In this document: piece after piece, positions 6,501-8,696 of the stretch
Layout: every line of letters begins with the position of its first letter
How positions within the stretch are numbered: position 1 is the first letter of the stretch
From: Phycisphaeraceae bacterium
GTDB lineage: Bacteria; Planctomycetota; Phycisphaerae; Phycisphaerales; Phycisphaeraceae
Length of the DNA stretch: 8,696 bases
Direction: 5' to 3'
Assembly (NCBI GenBank): GCA_020851395.1
Contig: JADZCW010000048.1
Span: 1 to 8,696 of the forward strand
Notes under the pieces: generated by a model
What the model saw: the letters and a program-made list of their open reading frames with translations, nothing else
Told to the model about the DNA's origin: nothing
Database searches by the model: none
Made by a program: the position numbers and the translations under genes

Positions 6501-8115
6501 TTACTTTGAGTCGTACAACGCCAAGTCATTCAAGAATGGCACATTCGAGCTGAAGCTGAACTATCCCTACCCGACTCATCTGTTCCGCATCGATGCGCCG
6601 GGCATGCGGGCGTATGTGTCAGACGAGTTTCTTTCGAGCGCCGGCACGCAGACGTTCGAGGTAGCGCTCGAGCCGGCCAAGGTGATGCACGTCACGGTCC
6701 GCACGCCGGATGGCGAGGCGGCGGGGGGAGCGGACGTGCTGGTGGCGGTTCCGGGCAAGTCCGTGAGCATCCAAGACGGAAAGGTGACGCGTCCGAGGAA
6801 TGTGGAGCTTGCGCTCAAGACGGGGTCCGACGGCTCATTCGAGCTCCCGGAGCAGGTCGGTCCCTATCAACTGGTTGTTGTCCACGACGCGGGTTTCCTG
6901 GCGGTCACACCTGAGCAATTGGCCGTGTCACAAGAACTGACGCTTCAGGCCTGGGGAAAGATCGAGGGCCGGGCGATGATCGGTGATCGTCCGGCGGCGA
7001 ATGCGGACATCCGCGCGTATCCGGTGACGCTCTATGACGGGGATGAGCCGCAGGTCTACTTCACACAGCAGGCGACGACGGATGGCGAGGGGAATTTCGT
7101 GATGGAGCGGACGACGCCGGGCGAGTGGCAGGTCGCGCGGTCGTTCCGGGTGGACATCGGAGCGGGGCGATGGATGCAGCGGATGGTGATGCGTGAGCTG
7201 GTCAAGGTCGGGGAAGGTCAGACGGCGCGGGTGACGCTCGGCGGCCACGGCCGGCGGATCACGGGCAGGCTGATCATCCCGGCGGAGGCTAAAAAGGCGG
7301 GTGACGTGGCGATCGGGGACTACCGGCTCCAGCAGACGGTGAATATGCCGCCACCGCCCAGGCCCGAGGGTTGGGACCGGATGAGCGTCGAGGAGCAGCA
7401 GAAGTCGACTCGCCAGTGGCTCAAGACGCCCGAGGGGCGGGCGTACAACCTGGAACTCATCCGCCGGAACCGTGCGTATGACTTCACTGTGAATGCGGAC
7501 GGGACGTTCGAGATCCCGGACGTCAGTGCCGGGGAGTACGACCTGATCGCGACGATCATGCAGCCGCTGCCGGAGAACCAGTGCGGGTTGGGCGCGGCGA
7601 TCGCGGCGGCGCGGCGGCATCTGACGGTGGCGGATGGGCTGGACGGGCGGACGATCGAGATGGGAGACATCGAGATGATCGCGCCGCAGACGCTCAAGGC
7701 TGGGGACGAGGCGCCGGGCTTTGAGATCAAGACGCTCGACGGCCGGCCGCTGCGGCTGGCGGATTACAGGGGCAGGCACGTGCTGCTGGTGTTCTGGGCG
7801 ACGTGGTGCGGGCCTTGTAGGGAGAAGATGCCGGAGCTCAAGGCGCTCTACGAGAAGCTCGGGGGCGATGAGCGGTGGGTGATGGTGGGCCTGAGCGAGG
7901 ATGATCAGCCGGGGACGGCCGCGGCCTACGCCAAAGAGAACGGGATGGCCTGGCCGCAGGGGTGGATCGGCCAGGGCAGCGCGGTGGCGAAGGATTACAG
8001 CGTGGCGGGCATCCCGCAGGTCATGCTGATCGACCCGCAGGGACGGATCGCGGCGAGGGATCTGTGGGGCAAGGCCGTGCAGAAGGCGGTGGAGGAGGCA
8101 TTGGCCGCGAAGTAA
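3508..8115 (+). CDS. BlaR1-like M56 membrane metallopeptidase fused to carboxypeptidase-regulatory-like repeats and a TlpA-type thioredoxin domain
   Basis: A 1,535-residue likely membrane sensor-protease, about 2.5 times BlaR1 length. Hydrophobic segments at ~22-38, 50-70, 162-190 and 373-391 give BlaR1-like topology, with an Ala/Glu/Arg-rich loop (~100-155) between the second and third. The M56 peptidase between segments three and four has HELAH (266-270), FNPLAW (291-296) and ECEQACDD (305-312), where E307 is the likely third zinc ligand; it should face the cytoplasm. Residues ~415-570 are unrecognised and contain FLFQTRDGGRGILQI. From ~605 to ~1395 come about eight carboxypeptidase-regulatory / prealbumin-like beta domains. 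The clearest begin near 697, 799, 883, 1151 and 1249, with the pattern G.V.D..GRP..GA followed by T...G.F.F....G. Residues ~1396-1535 are a TlpA/redoxin domain with FWATWCGPC (1429-1437) and cis-proline GIP (1501-1503). No PBP-type sensor domain is present. The start follows AGGAGA (3495-3500), which overlaps the repressor stop. Role by analogy: senses an envelope signal and inactivates the BlaI-type repressor. Redox sensing is inferred; the thioredoxin part could instead act as an enzyme on the outer face. Confidence 0.92.
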   Translation: MSFEPGSGYTAAAVLALWTDVAVKGSLVLLAGWIATRALRRRSAAVRHVVWLTTMAGLLLLPGLSVLLPAWRVLPAGMDVRPAIERAVTPRPVVVAVAADGPTGGPGDEAQWMMRRMREQARRERIRAERPESEPVSDDKESVSSSPAAVTEPAAVTGGGWPWLGAALLAGWGLGAAMTIGPAVIGMVSLRRLERQARRVESGRLLGKVAEIAAIMGLRRGVVLLESDRRLVPMTWGMLPWRRARVLLPGDWSSWPAGKLRSVLVHELAHVKRMDCLSQFAARMACAAHWFNPLAWYGQRRLRLECEQACDDLVLHGGERATEYARELLRIASELGVASWGGQVGIAMARRSMLEGRLLAILDAKRDRRAVTRGLVGTALVLLLAIVGPMACMRAAEATDDAAGKEPAEEATPAFGPVIERTVLADRELRRDMLIDLDSGRLLTEPAGLDATNPDAVMGWLRQNGVDAASALGQSVRGLVGMDMIVLPVEKAWETWAAAEVWNNPQWPHSKPGTPAPMSTTGTLPATFLFQTRDGGRGILQITGYTEHAKDGADGVKIRYRLVQVQQEKATGANEAPATAGDQAHGESTTVSSGSAAPADVGRAPRVLNLRIFDAQTGRPVSGVKVEARFGEETKKYLVAPRRDGLVPLALPEPLNYASILVEKRGYVPMRVVWSELNDSPDQLPGVVDVPMERGTSIGGIIQDEQGRPIAGAIVYVLLTSDGPTDRTVPRPSISDVQCRTDNEGRWRCDIVPAKFEDVSVRLVHPDFVCDVMYNTTPRPPVEQLRAMTGVMVMKKGVIVTGEVLDERGGPITGATVAQGGDRFGSEYPRTTTDTQGRFEFGQASPGVMTLTVQAKGHGPELKQVMVQPGMPAVEVRLGPGGTIHGRVVDDQGRPVAGVGMVIDTWRGARSLMTYTTSDAQGRFMFEDAPLDTVQVDAYQNGYMSARKVLMQAGEVDHVVTLHPPLVFRGRVTIAATGEPAPQFTVTPGLRWDNARPAYFESYNAKSFKNGTFELKLNYPYPTHLFRIDAPGMRAYVSDEFLSSAGTQTFEVALEPAKVMHVTVRTPDGEAAGGADVLVAVPGKSVSIQDGKVTRPRNVELALKTGSDGSFELPEQVGPYQLVVVHDAGFLAVTPEQLAVSQELTLQAWGKIEGRAMIGDRPAANADIRAYPVTLYDGDEPQVYFTQQATTDGEGNFVMERTTPGEWQVARSFRVDIGAGRWMQRMVMRELVKVGEGQTARVTLGGHGRRITGRLIIPAEAKKAGDVAIGDYRLQQTVNMPPPPRPEGWDRMSVEEQQKSTRQWLKTPEGRAYNLELIRRNRAYDFTVNADGTFEIPDVSAGEYDLIATIMQPLPENQCGLGAAIAAARRHLTVADGLDGRTIEMGDIEMIAPQTLKAGDEAPGFEIKTLDGRPLRLADYRGRHVLLVFWATWCGPCREKMPELKALYEKLGGDERWVMVGLSEDDQPGTAAAYAKENGMAWPQGWIGQGSAVAKDYSVAGIPQVMLIDPQGRIAARDLWGKAVQKAVEEALAAK

Positions 8116-8124
8116 CCCCGGACC

Positions 8125-8180
8125 CCCGGTAGTCCGGCCACCCGGAAGCCTGGACGCCCGGAAGCCTGGACACCCGGAAG
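8125..8180. repeat. 16-bp tandem repeat in the intergenic spacer
   Basis: Two nearly identical 16-bp units, CCCGGAAGCCTGGACG (8141-8156) and the same sequence ending in A (8157-8172), are followed by a half unit CCCGGAAG (8173-8180). They are preceded by a degenerate unit at 8125-8140 matching at 11 of 16 positions. The array fills most of the 122-bp gap between the M56 fusion gene and the SDR gene. GTCC and GGAC segments can form a weak stem, but no T-run follows, so I do not call it a terminator. Confidence 0.8.
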
Positions 8181-8237
8181 AACTGGGCCGCGACGATCGA
8201 GGCGTTAAGATGGTCGCGGCAACCAGGAGGACCGGGC

Positions 8238-8696
8238 ATGGATCTGGGACTGAAGGGCAAGCTGGCGCTGGTGACGGCGGCGACGAAGGGTCTTGGGCGC
8301 GGTTGCGCCGAGGCGCTGGCGCGCGAGGGCTGCCGGGTGGCGATCTGCGCGCGGACGGCGGAGGACGTGCGGCGCGTGGCGGGGGAGATCACGGCGGCGA
8401 GCGGGAGCGAGGTGCGCGGATTCGTGGCGGACATGGCCAAGGCGGGGGACATCGACGCGCTCTTGGCGGCGGTCAAGAGTCAGATGGGGGAGCCGGATGT
8501 ACTCGTGACCAACGCGGGGGGGCCGCCCCCCGGCAAATACGCGGATCTGAAGCTCGAGCAGTATCCGGCGGCGCTGGAGCTATCGCTCTTAGGCGCGGTG
8601 CGGCTGGTGCATGGGGTGACGGAGGGGATGAAGCAGCGCGGGTGGGGGCGGATCGTGATGATCACGTCCATCGCGGTCAAGCAGCCGATCGACACG
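8238..8696 (+). CDS. SDR-family NAD(P)-dependent oxidoreductase (3' end outside window)
   Basis: The first 153 codons of a short-chain dehydrogenase/reductase, a Rossmann-fold cytoplasmic enzyme that reduces carbonyls or oxidises alcohols. Visible motifs are the nucleotide-binding TAATKGLGRG (13-22), ICART (36-40), where the arginine after the second strand suggests NADP(H), and the NAGG structural motif (92-95) followed by PPPG. The catalytic serine S144 lies in IVMITS. The Tyr-x-x-x-Lys pair would lie beyond the right edge. The closest look is to FabG-like SDRs carrying NAGGPPPG, but substrate and pathway cannot be named. The start is well supported by AGGAGG at 8225-8230, seven bases before the ATG. 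A weak -10-like TAAGAT at 8206-8211, together with the repeat-filled spacer, suggests a transcription unit separate from the M56 gene. No stop or frameshift occurs up to the edge. Confidence 0.93.
   Translation, partial: MDLGLKGKLALVTAATKGLGRGCAEALAREGCRVAICARTAEDVRRVAGEITAASGSEVRGFVADMAKAGDIDALLAAVKSQMGEPDVLVTNAGGPPPGKYADLKLEQYPAALELSLLGAVRLVHGVTEGMKQRGWGRIVMITSIAVKQPIDT

Noticed and set aside
6928..7779. 283-codon - strand frame under the stalk and start of the thioredoxin region
   Set aside because: Arg/Pro-rich shadow with no domain; the + strand frame is conserved and continuous here.
3116..8115. Beta-lactam resistance operon (blaI-blaR1)
   Set aside because: No penicillin-binding sensor domain follows the M56 core and no beta-lactamase gene is in the window, so the resemblance covers the signalling parts only.
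8117..8180. Rho-independent terminator after the M56 gene
   Set aside because: The GC-rich tandem repeat can form only weak, imperfect stems and no T-run follows.

Overview
The window is GC-rich, gene-dense bacterial chromosome. The best taxonomic clue is a BlaI-type repressor gene followed by a very long gene that joins an M56 (BlaR1-type) membrane metallopeptidase, a chain of carboxypeptidase-regulatory-like beta domains and a C-terminal TlpA-type thioredoxin domain. I associate this layout with Planctomycetota, perhaps Phycisphaerae. That assignment is inferred from architecture and composition; there is no rRNA or other marker here. No mobile element, CRISPR array, tRNA or rRNA is visible.

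Left part (1-2110, + strand): a PLP-dependent beta-eliminating lyase of the tryptophanase/tyrosine phenol-lyase family, whose first codons lie before the window and whose specificity residues look like tryptophanase. It is followed closely by a class I SAM-dependent O-methyltransferase of the caffeoyl-CoA O-methyltransferase type. A TATACT box sits exactly where a -10 element would give a leaderless methyltransferase mRNA, so the two genes need not share one transcript.

Middle (2174-3115): a GNAT-family acetyltransferase on the - strand, convergent with the methyltransferase and divergent from the regulator gene. The roughly 180-bp divergent spacer holds a perfect TATAAT box for the acetyltransferase, a perfect TTGACA box facing the regulator, and two related dyads, CCAAAATTTTGG and CCAAAATATTGG, centred 43 bp apart. 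These are the best candidates for the operator of the adjacent repressor.

Right part (3116-8115, + strand): the BlaI/MecI-family repressor gene and, 11 bp after it, the 1,535-residue M56 fusion. The two form a signalling operon. By analogy with BlaR1/BlaI, the membrane protease should sense an extracytoplasmic cue and inactivate the repressor. The usual penicillin-binding sensor domain is absent and is replaced by about 1,100 residues of beta domains ending in a CGPC thioredoxin domain, so the cue is probably not a beta-lactam; a redox or cell-envelope signal is a reasonable guess. After a short spacer with a 16-bp tandem repeat, an SDR-family oxidoreductase begins at 8238 and runs off the right edge.
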